From assembly GCA_947179155.2 (NCBI GenBank), contig OX359270.1:10457222-10521221 (forward strand): a stretch of 64,000 nt of DNA, given 5' to 3'. The first letter of the stretch is position 1. Every line of letters begins with the position of its first letter. Made by a program: the position numbers and the translations under genes. Source of the stretch: Hedera helix. Taxonomy: Eukaryota; Streptophyta; Magnoliopsida; Apiales; Araliaceae. The notes below the pieces were generated by a model. The model did not search any database. It worked only from the letters and a program-made list of their open reading frames with translations, and was not told the origin of the DNA. Below are positions 1 through 13,386 of the stretch, in pieces.

Positions 1-111
1 TTTTTTGAACTTATAAGTCAAATAATAAGTAGGAGCCAAACAACTTTTTTGGGGAAAATGACGCCGAATAGGCGCCAAGTTATACTCCTTAACATCTGGT
101 CTGATTTTTTG

Positions 112-290
112 AGCATATTAAGAAAGAGAATAAAATGACAAAATTACTCATACTTAAGAAATATGACAATTAATACTAAAAATATTATAGACAAATTATT
201 ATAAAAAAAAATTATTTAAGATAAATAGATATTTAACTTGACACTACCTAAAATAACAATAAAAATTTTTATTCTGAGACTGATGGAATT
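112..290. mobile_element. Degenerate MITE, same family as 36,447-36,729
   Basis: The segment aligns by eye with the MITE at 36,447-36,729. Shared blocks include AATATTATAGACAAATTATT followed by an AT-rich stretch, then TATTTAAC.TGA.ACTA.CTAAAATA and a TTTTTAT.CTGAGA.TGATGGA end. The outer terminal repeats are eroded, so the boundaries are approximate. It encodes nothing. Confidence 0.6.
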
Positions 291-2008
291 TCTTTTTTAG
301 AAATAATACTCCCTATATTAAACGTCCTCGAGAAAAAATAAGTCCAAACAACTAAAAAATGGATAAATAAATATGGTATATCTGTTGGGTTATTCCCTTC
401 TATGTGGGTAGGCCCAAATTAATAACTCATATGGTTTATTCACCCATATGAATGATATAACATAGATTTTAGAAAAAACAAAAAAAACTAGTAGCCAAAA
501 TCAGAAGAGAGAAAAATAATAATTAATTCTCTCATAAAATAATGCAGTATTTTTTAATTAAGCGAAAAAAGGTCATCCGTGGTCCGATTGAGCTGTTTTT
601 TAGTAGGTGATGCCGTAACTTGTTGATCTTCAATCTAAACAATGAGATTGAGCATCCTAATATCAAGTTTTATTGTACGTTGTTGATAGATTTTTTATGA
701 GAGTTGGAGGGGATTTTCACGTAAAAATTGTTTGTGTTCTTGTGTATGTGCTTATTCTCAATTATTAATTGCTTAGATTATTTACATAAGAGGACAAAAT
801 TATATTGTTCCGTTGTACTATTTATTGTTGTTTGGTTTGCATTTCCTCCCTATAACATCTAAAAAGCAGCTAGAGAATAACTACGCAACAAAGATTAGAA
901 TAAAGGAAAAAGATCGAAAAAAACCATCACACACAAAATAAAAACCCTCTTCATATAAAAACAGTAATTCATCCGAAAATTCAAAACTGTTCCTCAAAAT
1001 TTTGGTCAGAGACACATATCTGTCCTAATTATTTATGACGGCAAATAAACGAAGAAAGTTATGATTGTGAAGCGCCTTTTTTTCATTGCGGATATGTCAG
1101 TCCTCCGCTCTAGGAACAAACTAAATCAGATGGTAACTTTATAATCACTTTCAAATCAAAATCGACCACACTGGATCAATAAAAGCCTCAAAATCAATTG
1201 AATTAAGTTTGGTCAACGTCAACAACTTGCCCTTTTCTTTTCAGGGGTGTTTTATTTATCTTTCATTTTAACTTTTATCTTTTTTTATTTTAATTTTCTT
1301 TTGTTAGTGTCTGTTTTCGTTGCTAGTCTACTGTCATGCATTAGTCATTAATAGTGTCTCCGACGGATTGAGCAATGAAAAAAGAACAGGCAAACAAGAG
1401 TCTTTTCCATAGATCCGCACATACTGCCGGCCGGTGGGTGCTGAAGCTTTTGGTCTATCTGTTGGAATTCTTCGTTGACTTTGGTTAGCACTATCACTGA
1501 TAAGGCCGTAAAATGAACCAAACGGTTCGAGCTTGATTCGTACTAGTGATAATGATGTAAAATAAACAAAACGGTTCGGGTTTGATTCATATTCGCTTGA
1601 CTAAAAGTTCGATTTAAGCTCAACCCGAAATATAAACGATTCAAATATGAGTAAAGTTTTACAATTTTCAATTGATACTTGGATTATATTTACTCGAAAA
1701 GTTCAAACTGCTCTGGCTCGATTAAAGATCGTACCCGACTCGATAAGTAAACGAGGCTCAATCAAATCTTATTTCATACTTAATAAATTTTATGAATCAA
1801 ATCTGAGCAACTCAATCTCGTCTCGATTCATCCCCTAATCACTAGCATGAAGAATTCCTAATATTAATTAAATTACCCATCTAGCCTCTAGGTTGTTTTC
1901 CAACATTGCTAATGTAGGAAATTAACTGTACCTTATTTTTTTTTCTTTTTTAAGAAATTATATATTACAAAACAATTTTAAGGAACCTAGGTAAGGGATC
2001 AAGAGGGG

Positions 2009-2197
2009 AATTGGGGAAATCAATTTCGGCGTCAAGTTTTACTTTTTAATGATTGTATTTGGTGTTGTGTTTGATGTTGTGTTGTGTCGTTGTGTTTGTG
2101 AGGGGAATTAGGAAAATCAATTTCGGCGTCAAGTTTTACTTTTTAATGATTGTATTTGATGTTGTATTTGATGTTGTGTTGTGTTGTTGTGTTTGTA
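2009..2197. repeat. Tandem duplication of about 95 bp
   Basis: Two adjacent copies each run from a GGGGAATT(G/A)GG start through AATCAATTTCGGCGTCAAG and a TTTTTAATGATTGTATTTG core to a GTTGTGTT-rich tail. The copies meet near 2,100 and differ at only a few sites. Simple local duplication; no coding value seen. Confidence 0.75.
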
Positions 2198-2815
2198 AAT
2201 TTATTTATAAGTATAATATGGCAGGCAAATATGACATTAAATTTTCTTATGCTTTAGTTTCTTGGTCAATCATTGCATGAACTAACTGCCAGCTTGGAAC
2301 AAGGAAGACTTGAAAGGCAGTCTTCAAAAGGTTCTTCCTCTGTTTTTTTTTTTTTTTGTGTTCTAAATTTTTCCTTTCTTCTTTTAGATTGAAGGTAACC
2401 TACAATTACAGGAGAAGGGCCTATAGAAAATTTAATGTATTATGTATCTCCACCCCACATGATTGCAATTTTTCCCGTACGTAAAAGTTAAGGAACCTAG
2501 GTAAGGGATCAAGAGGGGAATTAGGGAAATTCTTAACACCAAATACAATCATTTGTAAAGTTAGTATCTTGGACATTATTTAAGTCTTTTGTGTGGTTGC
2601 CTAATCCCTAAAACAATATTTTTGTAAACCGCAGATGAGATTTTTGCCGGACAAGAAGATTCTGAAAAGTTTATAATACAACAAAATGAAAGACAGCTCA
2701 TTGATTTGTCAAATCATTTTTTTGTATATATTCCTTTATGGCTTCATCTGTGCACAAATGTCTCCGGGCCATATTTTACTTTTTGGCACTTATTTTGTAA
2801 ACGTTTCTATACACA

Positions 2816-2945
2816 TTATTTACTTGTTTGTTACTGGTTACACAGAAAGATGCTGATACGCCATAGTTTACTTTGTGAAACTTTATTTTATTAACATATT
2901 TATACACATTATATACTTGCTTTTACTAATTACACAAAGATGCTG
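2816..2945. repeat. Short imperfect tandem duplication
   Basis: Two neighbouring segments share TATACACATTAT.TACTTG followed by TTAC.(G/A).TTACACA.AAAGATGCTGAT. The copies are diverged. No function is evident. Confidence 0.5.
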
Positions 2946-3177
2946 ATTTCACTGGCCTAAACAGCTTGGTTTGAAACTTACCAAGGGAGGTGGAGTAATG
3001 GGGGGCGGGGTGCCGCGGGATGGAAAAGGTATGGCTAACAATTTAGGTTCAAATTCTGAGTCTGATTCAAATCGTAACGAACCAAGGTCCCATCCATTGC
3101 CTCAATAATATCTTGGTTATTTTAGCCCACTATAAATTCGCACAAAAGGTGATGACTAAAAGTACTACTAATAACCT

Positions 3178-3483
3178 TTTTTTTAGACAAAAAAAATATT
3201 TTATTAAAGATAAGAAAATGCAAATACAAAAAGGCTAGCGACCAACAAATCTTGAACCAAAAACCACAAATATCAACTCAGATGATACAAACACCCACGC
3301 CCCACAAAACAAACAAAACAACACAACTTGAAAACTCACAAAGAGGAGTAGACTTCACAAAAACATCTACAACAACCATAGCCCAAGCATAACCCAAAAC
3401 TCCACCTCATTTCATCAATCTAAATTTATTCATGCCTCGGATACGATGGACAAAATCAAAGAAGTTGCTGATAAAAAAGTAAT
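3178..3483 (-). mobile_element. Retroposon 3' tail (LINE-like), minus orientation
   Basis: The block opens on the plus strand with a T run and then TTAGACAAAAAAAATATTTTA, which on the minus strand is a 3' end finishing in poly(A). The flanks on both sides carry similar sequence (TCGCACAAAAG and ACTACTAATA), consistent with an imperfect target-site duplication. No reverse transcriptase coding sequence remains, so the family assignment is an inference from the tail structure. Confidence 0.45.
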
Positions 3484-4414
3484 ATACTCGCACAAAAGTG
3501 CCACTACTAATATACTTGTATACATATCAAAAAATGTGGGACTAGCTAGGGTGTTACACAGGAGCTAGGGCATGAGTTTGTTATGTAAACTGCATACTGA
3601 AGTCTCATTAGGCAGCTGAGGAATGCGTCACCTGGAAATTGCAGGAATGTTGCAGCTCCAAATTATGATTTCATCATAATTTTTCCATTTATGATGGAAT
3701 AAGCATCTCTTCCATTTAGTCACAATGAAACTCATGGAGAAAGCTCGTTGCTTTATCGTTGCAACTGCAGTTTTTATTTTCTGTCTCAGTTTTTGCTTAG
3801 CTAATGATCAGGCTTCTCTTCTTGCCTTCAAAGTTTATATTTCAAATGACCCTCTTCAAAATATTAGCAAACAATTGGAATTTCAGCACAAACACTTTTG
3901 TTTGCACCTGAATAGGCGTCTCATGTAATGTCAACAACCAAAGAGTGGCAGAATTAAACCTCTCCAACATGGGACTCAATGGTATAGTTGCTCCACATCT
4001 TGCGAATCTCACATTCCTCGCCTTGCTTGACCTTAGTCACAATAATTTCCACGGGTTTTTACCAGAAGAATTTGGGACATTACAATATCTTCAACACTTG
4101 ATCCTGTTAAACAGTAGTATCAATGGTACCATCCCAACTCTTGTATAAAACATTTCAAAGATGAAAACACTTGATTTGACCTACAATGCTCTTGATGGAC
4201 AAATTCCAGCTAGTTTATGCATGTGTAAGGGGCTTGAATTACTGTCACTGTCAAACAATGAACTCAGTGGTAGCCTACTTAGAGAATATACACATAGTCT
4301 TGGTGATCCATAATCTTTAGGCCCAATTAAAGTCCAATAGAAAAGAAATAGATATCAAACTGTTTGCTTGGCCTCAAAAATCAGCTATATTATTGGTGTT
4401 ATAGTCATTATGTT

Positions 4415-6422
4415 TGGCAAAATTAAGGAAAACCCTACTATAGTTAATATACTAGTCCCTTTAGTATAATATCCCGGCTAAGTACAGAGGCCGACTCCGA
4501 TATTTCAGTCCTTCCATTCCTATCCGCATTTGGTGTTTAGTGGCAATCTAATCTTCTAACTGACTTGAATCAATCAGTCCAACCTAGAACTTAGTGGTAT
4601 CAACCAACATAGCCGGGTCTTATGCTCTAGTGCAAGCTATGAGCCAGTCTCCCATATTTCATATAGATAGTCTTTCTAGCCCGGACGTATGGGTGAAGGA
4701 CTCTTGCTTCTACTATTAAAAGGAAAAATTCATATTTATACTCGACCGGCCAGAAGGAGTCGCTTCGCTCTGGGGACAGCTTGTACGTTTTACTTATTAC
4801 ACCATTAAACTTTTAAAAATTGAAATTACTCCATTAAATTAATTAAAATTTTGAAATTACTCCATCCCATTAATAAGATTGGATGGACGTTAACTTTTAT
4901 CCAACATGTTTGTGTGAAAAAATAAAAATTATTAACAAAAATTACATGGCAACCGCATCAAACTAAAAAAGGATAAAAATAAATATTTTTTATTTTGGAC
5001 ATGATAAAAAAAAATCCTCAAAAATACAATTTTGTTCTCTATTATCACTTCATCTTCTTCATTTTTCGTCTTCCTAATATACCAATGGTGGTTGGCTCCG
5101 CCGGATCTCTTCAACGATCGCCACCCGTGTTTTACAAAGATACATCGCGAACATCTCCTCCCTAGCCATCGTCTAAACTCCATAGCCAATGTCCGTAACT
5201 GAAATCATATGACCCATCTTTGACATATTTTTATAATTGTAGATCTGAAACTAAAATCATAACTTTTTTCATAATATGTGTGTGTGTACATTCATCTATC
5301 TTCACCCATTTGAATTTCAAAAACTCTGTTTGGATCTAAAGAACAAACATTGGGAGTTGTGCACTTTAAATCTGGTGATTAAAGTTCAAATTGAAACCCA
5401 ATTTTTTTCACCAAATTAGTTATAAGGAAACTTAAGAAAGAAAATGAAGATTTGAATTTTGATGATGGAAATGTTAAGATGAAGGTCATCTGTATTTAGA
5501 CCCAGATGCAGGGAGACGTTAAAGAGAGAGAACGAAAAGGTAAAAGACAAAAATAAAAATAAATGATGTTGCAGAGAGAGGAAGAAAAGGTAAAGGAAAA
5601 ATATTCGGCAAAACTAATGATTTTCCCAAACTAATATCACTTCCATCTCCTGAATTCGATTCTATTGAAGAATTATAAGCTAAAGGATTAGGTCTTGCCA
5701 CCGGAGAAGCCATTGCGCCGGCGAGGAGGGGAGAGAAGGAGCAAAATTCCATCTCCAGAATTCGATTCTTTTCAAACTTTTATTATTTTATTTTTAATTT
5801 TTTATCATAATTTTTTAAGTTCATTTTAATTTAATTTGTATTTTTAATTTTTTTTTTGTAATTTTCAAGTTTATTTTATTTTTATTTGTTTTAAAAAAAA
5901 ATATTTTGTTTTGAATTTTATATTGTAATTTTTCAAGTTTATTTTAATTTTATTTGTATTTTAAAAAACTACATTTATTTTTATTTTATATTTTTTTAAA
6001 TTATTATTTTATTTTAAATTCTTTTATTGTAAATTTTCATGTTTATTTTAATTTTATTTGTATTTTTTTTTAAAAATTATTATTTTTTGAATTATTATTA
6101 TTTTGTTTTAAATTCTTTTAAAAAAAATTAGTTTTATATATATTATTTTGAATTAATAACATAATAATAATAAATAAATAAAAACATGTCATTTTCGAAA
6201 TAATAAAAAAAACAGCCCAAGTCACGTGGCTTTTCCACGTTATTTCTAAATTAATAAAAAAATGTCACTTAGTAAAAAAGATAACTTTGATTCAATTCAT
6301 TTGACGGAATGACCCAATTTTACTATTTTAATTAGTTTAATAGGATAAATTTAATTTTTAAAAATTTAATGATGTAATAAGTAAAGCGTGCCAACTATAG
6401 TGAGATTTTCCTTAGTTTTGCC
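4415..6422. mobile_element. Mutator-like non-autonomous TIR element inside the LRR pseudogene
   Basis: The left end GGCAAAATTAAGGAAAACCC and the reverse complement of the right end (GGCAAAACTAAGGAAAATCT) match. The similarity continues inward (ACTATAGTT, then TTTACTTATTACA.CATTAAA.TTTTAAAAATT). The left terminal repeat is interrupted by about 330 bp between 4,455 and 4,785, a likely nested insertion. The flanks CATTATGTT (4,406-4,414) and CATTATGCT (6,423-6,431) form a 9-bp duplication with one mismatch, the size made by Mutator-like transposases. No transposase gene is seen; short frames inside are not gene-like. Confidence 0.65.
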
Positions 6423-7583
6423 CATTATGCTCCTTTGAGGCATGACACACCTCGGAGGTCGACGTATCCATGCATGTTAGACACGTGTCCCATATTCAGA
6501 CACCGACACTTTACGAACACTATTGGATATGTATCGCTTATATATGCCTAATTTACTATTTTCCTTAGTTTTTCTCTAACATTAGTACTTAGTTTAAGAA
6601 AGCTATATAATTAGAAGGATCAAATAAAATTGCCAACTTCCCAACTTCGCTACTGATATGAACATATGTGTAATCTATCAGAGTTCTATGTTATACTCCT
6701 AATGTTTATGGTTTATTTCTTGAGGTGTATCACAATAACTTTCTTATTTTCAAATTTTACCCTATAATCTCAATAATATTTTTATTTCATTGTCAAAATT
6801 AAAATTTTAAGTCGTAAAATTATTTATAAGCAAAATATGAATTATACATGCAACACGCGTGTCCCGACCCCTAGTATACATAAAATTCAACATATCCTCC
6901 AATATTCTGTACCCTGTTATTGGGAAAATGATGTGTATCGTTCGACGAATTGTGTTGAATCTGTATCTTGTTTTTCGTGTCTATATACGTGCTTCCCGAT
7001 TATGTTCTTAACATAAAAGGCATATAATTAAGCAATCTTTGTTAACTTGGAAAGAGCACAATATTAAGGAAGAGGGCGACTTTGTTGTTCTCAGTGTGTT
7101 TAGATTTCATTTGTTTATGACAATTTTGTAGGTATAACTACTAACAGAAAAAATTGTTGGTCCGATTCCAATGGAGATCAACAATCTTAAACAGTTGGAG
7201 GGACCGAGGATACTAAATAGCTCTATGATAGGGTGTATCCCTTCTAGTATCTTCAACATGTCCTCTCTAGAAATCATTGACTTCGGAAGTAATAGCATTT
7301 CAGGAAGCCTTCCATCAGACATTCATTATAACTCCTAGTTCTTAAAAAGCTCCATCTTTCTAGAAATCACTTGAGTGGCCAGATTCCATTAGGCTCATGG
7401 GAATGCCGAGGACTCGAAACCTTAACATTGTTGATTAATAATTTTACAGGAAGCATTTCTAAGAATGTTGGGAACCTTACTTTGCTCAGATCTTTACATC
7501 TTGCAACTAATAACTTGAAAGGTAACTCCCAAAATTTTCTTCCCTTAATCTCAGTATTTTGCCATGTGTTCTTTAATGATGCG

Positions 7584-8355
7584 CAGTGTTCTAAAAATTC
7601 CCGCCTAGGCGCTAGGGCCCCCCTTGACGTTGGGCCCCTCTGGCACCTCGCCTAGGTCCTAGGCGAAAAAGAATTCCCTCTAGAAAATTAGACGGGACTA
7701 GGCGGGTAAGGTGGAGAAATTAGGCGGGGCCTAAGCTAAGAAATTAGGCTACAATTGTTTTTTTATTTATTTTAATAATTAAACTACAAAACGACGTCGT
7801 AATAGTGGATGATGAAGTTGAGGGTTGTTCGGGCCTTACTTGGGAGACGGTTAGTGAAGATTCCAGAGCAGATAATGTGCTAGAGCCTAGAAGAAGTAAT
7901 AGAAATGTTGGAGTAAGAGAACTCTATGAAGAATATTTTTTGTGTGATGATGACACGAAGGAAGAGAGAGATGGGGAGTATGAGTGTGAGTCCAATAGAG
8001 GTATTAACTTGGAGGGATATGGAGAAGAAGAATTAGAGATATAGAGGGATATGGAGATGAGGAATATTAGTTTGTATTTTTTATTATTTGTTTGTGTTTG
8101 AACTTTGAACAGTTGCATGTTTGTATTTGAACTTTGACATTGACAATATGGATATGTGTTTGAACTTTAAGCAAATCTCTTTATTATCTTTATTATAGAT
8201 TATTTTGTTTTATATTATTGTTTTGTTTGGATAAATGTAGGATAAATTATTAAAATTGAATTAAACTAAAAAATTCCGCCTAGGCCCTGCCCAGGCCCCC
8301 TAGGCGCTAGCCCCCCCCCCCCCCGGCCGCCCGCCTAAAGTGTTTTAGAACATTG
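7584..8355. mobile_element. hAT-family element, 772 bp, exact 8-bp target duplication
   Basis: The element begins CAGTGTTCTAAAA and ends with the reverse complement of CAATGTTCTAAAA. It is flanked on both sides by ATGATGCG (7,576-7,583 and 8,356-8,363), the 8-bp duplication typical of hAT transposons. Subterminal GCCTAGGCGCTAGG-type palindromic blocks lie at both ends, and a 14-base C run is at 8,311-8,324. It retains a 79-codon acidic frame (7,805-8,044) with a serine/arginine-rich patch (EPRRSNRN) and a glutamate-rich tail; this could be a leftover of a transposase C terminus but has no catalytic residue. It interrupts an LRR-coding stretch. Confidence 0.9.
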
Positions 8356-9533
8356 ATGATGCGTGTCTCAAATTCTTGTTCGATATCTGACTTTTAACCT
8401 GACTTGAATTATTTTGGCGACTTGAAGGAAAAGAACGATGAGATTTTGTAGTAGTAGCGAAGGACAAATGTCGGTTATGTTTTTAGTCTGGCTCAATATA
8501 TTATTGTAGCTAGGGTTTTGGGATTTCTTTTCTTTCTCACTTTTAGATGTTCTAGAGAGAGATTCACAATTCATATTTTTCACACTTTTACATAGTAATA
8601 TCTTATGCCTATAGCACGTGATTTTTTCCAATTTGGGTTTTCTATACAAGCCTTGTGTTCTTGTCAATTATTTTTGTTGTTGATTTTTGTGTTTGCCATA
8701 ATTTGATTTAACAAGTTCTGTAGAATCTGTACAACCTCTAAAACAAGAAATTGTGGAATATTGAAAAGTGAAAAAGGTGTTCACATTTTGGCAGGTACAT
8801 TACTTGCTGAGATTGGTAATCTATATTTGGTGGAACTTCATGTCAATTTTAACATCCTAATAGGGTACCCCATTTGAAGTATTCAATATCTCCACATTGA
8901 AAATTCTTGCAAGTCAATCAATTCCCTGACCATCTTCCATCAAGCATCAGGCATTACATACCCAATCTTGAAGAACTTCATCTAAACAACAATAAATTTA
9001 GTGGACTAATCCTTGCTTCTGTTACCAATGCTTCTAAGCTTACAGTCCTCGCAATGGGCAGCAATTCATTCACTGGCTCTATACCTAATACCCCTGGTAA
9101 TTTAAGATTCCTGAAGCGGCTTTTCATTTGGAGAAAACAATTTGACGGTGGAATCATCAAGTACAGAACTGAGGTTTCTCGATTCTCCAACAAATTGCAG
9201 AGAATTGGAAATACTGTGGTTTACACTAAATCAACTAAATGGTGTGTTACCAGCTGCAGTTGGGAATCTATCAAATTCTCTTAGCTGGTTTGAAGCATTT
9301 GGCAGCAAAATTAAGAGTGTCATTCCCATTGGAATTAGAAACTCAAGTAGTTTGGATGCAGTATTTTTGGATAGTAATGAGTTGACAAGAATCATCCCAA
9401 CAACACTCAGATGATTAAAAAATCTAGAACGCATTTATCTTGAACACAATAGAGTACAATGATCCATCCCAAATGATCTCTGCGAGTTGGAAAGAATGGC
9501 AGATTTTTATTTGAGTGACAACAGGCTTAGTGG

Positions 9534-10910
9534 TGTTGGTTTATATCCTTTGTGATTTTAATGATGACAATATGCTTGTGTTTGTAGGTCATATAATGGA
9601 CTAAATTAATTTTGTCTTAGACTGATTTAATAATGAAAATGATATAATATGTTTAGTTCATGATGGCCTAATTTGGATATAAGTCCAATTGATATAACCT
9701 GTAGGATTGCATGTAGTATTTCTAGTCCAAGAGTTTTACAATTCATATCAATTATTATTGCGAAAAATTCTTTCTCTAAATATATTTTGACAAATCAGTT
9801 TTAATTGAGTATATTAAGGAATCTGTTTAGCTGAGCAATCTGTTCTAATTTGAATTGGAGTCTATTAAAATAACTGGTCTAGCTATTCAAATTGTCTAAA
9901 GTATGCTCTCTAACAACCTTATCATGATTATCATTTTGTTCCTTTAATTTAGTCTGATTTATATTCATATCTTTGGCTTACTGATTTTGGGAACATATTA
10001 TAACCGTTAGCATTATCAAAGGTGTTGAAATTTCTATCTATTTCAATCAAAGACTCAGCCTTTCATGCTAACTAATTTTTATATCCGTTTCTCACAATTA
10101 GTTGCTAAAATCATGAGATATACCAACTGTGATATGAGACTTTCTTGCTAACAATTTTTATAGCCATTAGTTTCTTTAGTATATATATTCTTTCTTCTCG
10201 GCTAAAAGAGTTAGAACACTTGAAGTTTATATCAGCCATATTACAAAGATAATTAAAAGTCTTTCAAAGTTATTTCAGCTATTCATTGTATCTATTGTTA
10301 ATTCTCTTTTGGCTAAAAATTAAGAGCCCATTGTATTCAAAATTCTTTGTATTAAATTATGAGTTCAAGCCTTGTTTGGCTTGATCGATCCAATAGTGGA
10401 TAGGATATATTCAAAGGGAGCTTTCAAAGTTGCAGAGGTGTAAAAGTTGCAAAGGTGCAAAGGGGGCAGTAGTATCCATCTCAGTGCAAAGCTATTTTGA
10501 ACAGGGAGCTTGTATTTTGGTTGAACAAGTTTATTTAATAAAAAGAGTCTCCAATACCAATTAGTATTGGACGTAGATTAGGCCACTAGATTAGAGGATA
10601 GGGGTTGAACCACGTAAAAATCTTTGCGTCTATGGTTTGCTATTTCATATGGTTTGATCTTTTAAGTTTCATTTTGCATTTAAACACATCTACGTAATAG
10701 TGTTCTGCTAATATATTAAGTAACATAATCCATACACTAACTTGTATCAGTTTTTCCTTTCTGCATTAAAAATAAAGTAGAATTTATTCTAAAGCAGACA
10801 CTAGAAGTCATAGGTATCACCTGTCTGTTTTAAACCTGTAACAGAAAAATAAAAATTTGTTATTGTCGATCGCTTCTAGCTTGGACACCTATTCAACATA
10901 CATAATTACA
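9534..10910 (+). mobile_element. Solo LTR, 1,377 bp, probably Ty1/copia
   Basis: The insert begins TGTTGGT and ends TTACA, and is bounded by AGTGG on both sides (9,529-9,533 and 10,911-10,915), an exact 5-bp duplication. There is no internal coding region and no second LTR. The right part contains TTGAACAAGTTTATTTAATAAAA and GGGGTTGAACCACGTAAAAA, which resemble the transcript-end region of SIRE/Maximus-type copia LTRs. It splits one LRR unit of the receptor pseudogene. Confidence 0.85.
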
Positions 10911-12156
10911 AGTGGATTCATTCCAAGTTGCTTTGGGGAAGTTAGAACTCTAAGAAGGCTATACATGGACTCGAACCAATTGACTTCCAGTATACCATCT
11001 ACCTCGTGGAAGTTTAAATCTGCCATCAAATCTGTTTTGGGGTTATATATCATCAGATATTGGACTTCTCTTGGAATCAGTTATCAGGTAATATTCCTAA
11101 CACCATTGGAGGCGCCCAAGCGCCAAGTTATTTCTCCTTGGCCAATAATGAACTGCAGGGATCAATTCCTGAATCATTAGGCAGCTTGATAAACTTGGAC
11201 TCCTTGGATCTATTGAATAACAATTTATCAGGAATGATATTCCCAAATCCTTGGAGGGACTTCGATACCTTGAACTTTTCAATGTCTTTTAATGAACTGG
11301 AAGGAGAGATTCCGACAGGAGGTCATTTTTCAAACGTTACAGCCAAGTCTTTTATGCAAAACCATGCTCTTTGTGGTTCACCTCGACTTGAAGTCCAGCA
11401 ATGCCAAAACAGAACTTTGATCACTTTAAGCTCAAACAAGTTTATTATTCTGAAATATATTTTACTACCTGTTCCTGCAGGACTCCTAGTAGGGGCTCTA
11501 ATATTTATGTTTCTTAAGACACATAAAACAAAATACAACAGAGTTCTACTTCTTTTCAGACACAAGGAGTAAAACGTTATGCCCAGTTGATTCCTTGCCT
11601 ATTTCTTGGAGAAATGTTTCTTATGATGAACTTCTTGAAGCAATAAATTCATTTAGCGAAAGCCCCTTACTTGGTGTGGGCTGCGCCAGTGCAGTATACA
11701 AAGTAACACTTTCAAATGGTCTAATTGTGGCAGTAAAGGTGTTCAATTTGCAATCTGAAGGAGCATTCGAGAGTTTTCACATTGAATGTGAAATAATGCA
11801 TAATGTTAGTCATCAGAATCTTACTAAACTAATCCGCAGTTTCACCAAGTTGGAGTTTAAAGCTTTGGTACTAGAGTTCATGCCTAATGGGAGCCTTGAG
11901 AAGTTGTACTCTCAAAGGTCTTAGTTAGATATCCTGCAAAGATTGAACATAATGATAGATGTTGCATCCGCCTTAGAGTACTTGCATCATGGTCATTCAA
12001 CACCCATTGTTCATTACGATTTGAAGCCCAACAATGTCCTGCTCAATAAATATATGGTTGCACATGCTTGTGGTTTTGGTGTCGCCAACTCTTAGGCGAC
12101 GAGGGGTTTATAGCGCAAACAAAGACATTGGCAACAATTGGATATATGGCACCAGG

Positions 12157-13165
12157 TGATATATATCACTATCTTAATTCTAGTTCATGTTAATGAAGTT
12201 TCTTTTTTGAGAAATAAAACGTCAGTTATAAGACTATGGCGAATCGAAGTTCTCTTCCGGTAACTGGCCACCCTATCAAATGCAAAAAACACCAATGACT
12301 TTTAAGGAAATTTTTTATTTTTTCAAACATTTCCCTACCATTGGCAAGAAATACTATAGTGATGGCATGATAATATTCAATATAGACAAATGAATTTCAT
12401 AATCACTATCAATAACAATATCAAAAATACTTACAAGTGAAAATATAAGACTCGCAATAAAAATAAAAAAAAAAATCTCAGAATAAAGAGAAGGAAAATC
12501 CCACATTAAATGGACTCACACAACTGGCGAGAATGGAATAGTCTAATTTGCTACCAAATTTTGAACTCCTTGCTCTGTCTGGTTTTTGGGAGTCGACAGG
12601 CAATAGCTAAGCATTGTAGCCAATCACGGTTCAAGTAATCTTAATCATCATCGTATTGGTAAGATCTCATTAGCTCTCATTTAAGTGATTAAAAATTGTA
12701 GTAATAAATATATAAAATCAGATGCAAATCAGTCATTAGGGGGCAAAAAATTACAATATCAAACTTTTTTCTCACTCATTCCAACCAAATTAATTCCGAA
12801 AGGGTTAAAAAAAGATGTATCAGATCGATTTTTCCAATTGCAACATTGATTTTGTTGAAATATCTATTTATTACTGGAAAAATAATAATATAACTAGAAC
12901 ATCCTAATTATGAAAGTAATCTATATCACACCAAATTTCAAATTTTATAGGTAAAATTTAATTGAAGAGTATTAATAACATTTATCATATCTAAATATAT
13001 GTGTTGGGGAAAGAATTGCCCCTCACGCAGACTATGTACCTTTACGCTTGAATAAAATAAATGATGATGTAAGAAACATAATATATGGGCCATGGCATTT
13101 GCCTCGGCCCTCATAATATGAACAACCAATCAATCAGAAGTAAAATGTCTCATTTAAATTTTTGC
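12157..13165. other. Non-coding spacer between receptor and GrpE pseudogenes
   Basis: AT-rich DNA following the last readable kinase exon. The beginning could be the receptor gene's intron, since the kinase breaks off at a donor-like GGTGAT. No further kinase exon was recognised. Short frames here have no recognisable features. Confidence 0.5.
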
Positions 13166-13386
13166 ATTCACCTGGCGTTTGTCTACTCCAGCAACTGTAG
13201 CAGGATGCTCAGCGGGTTCCTTTGTGCCGCTGAAGGTTTCCTTTTACCAGGGCCAGCATAAACTTTAACCATTGCTGGTCTCAGTAATCGATCTCCAAGG
13301 AGGAACCCTTGACGAAATTCTTGAACTATAATCCCTTCCTTGAACTCTTAGGACTCCTCACGTGCTATGGCTTCATGCAACAACAT
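13166..13386 (-). pseudogene. Chloroplast GrpE co-chaperone pseudogene, C-terminal exon
   Basis: On the minus strand this reads LLHEAIAREES, a stop, then EFKEGIIVQEF and RQGFLLGDRLLRPAMVKV followed by GPGK. This is the conserved C-terminal beta-domain of GrpE, the nucleotide-exchange factor of Hsp70. A TAA interrupts it where a glutamine is normally found, and a frameshift follows near the end. Together with the exon at 20,404-20,689 it forms one dead gene whose exons are now separated by a Ty3 element. The plastid assignment rests on similarity to plant plastid GrpE and is less certain than the GrpE call. Confidence 0.85.

Larger units (their letters stand above)
1..3177. other. Intergenic, repeat-rich host DNA; no gene recognised
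   Basis: No open frame here has recognisable domains or plausible length. The stretch contains a MITE relative at 112-290, two neighbouring short tandem duplications (2,009-2,197 and 2,816-2,945) and a repeated segment beginning AAGGAACCTAGGTAAGGG at 1,980 and again at 2,490. The rest is AT-rich DNA upstream of the receptor-kinase pseudogene. Any promoter of that gene would lie at its right end, but no clear core element stood out. Confidence 0.6.
3725..12156 (+). pseudogene. LRR receptor-like kinase pseudogene (FLS2/EFR/XA21 type)
   Basis: The ATG at 3,725 begins a hydrophobic signal peptide (MKLMEKARCF then VATAVFIFCLSFCLA), followed by NDQASLLAFK, the usual start of the LRR N-terminal cap. 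A frameshift and an in-frame TGA in the cap's 'C.WIGVSC' segment follow. LRR units of 24 residues are readable at 3,945-4,290, 7,150-7,520, 8,860-9,530 and 10,911-11,300. A juxtamembrane helix (YILLPVPAGLLVGALIFMFL) is near 11,460. The kinase starts near 11,595 with VAVKV, has HYDLKPNN near 12,020, and then a degenerate ACGFG where DFG is expected. There are many stops and frameshifts, including TAG at 11,922. Intact members are plasma-membrane pattern-recognition or developmental receptors; this copy cannot make one. Reading ends at a likely splice donor (GCACCAGGTGATAT) near 12,153. Confidence 0.9.

Noticed and set aside
7805..8044. 79-codon acidic frame as an independent small gene
   Set aside because: It lies wholly inside the 772-bp hAT element and is better explained as a transposase remnant.
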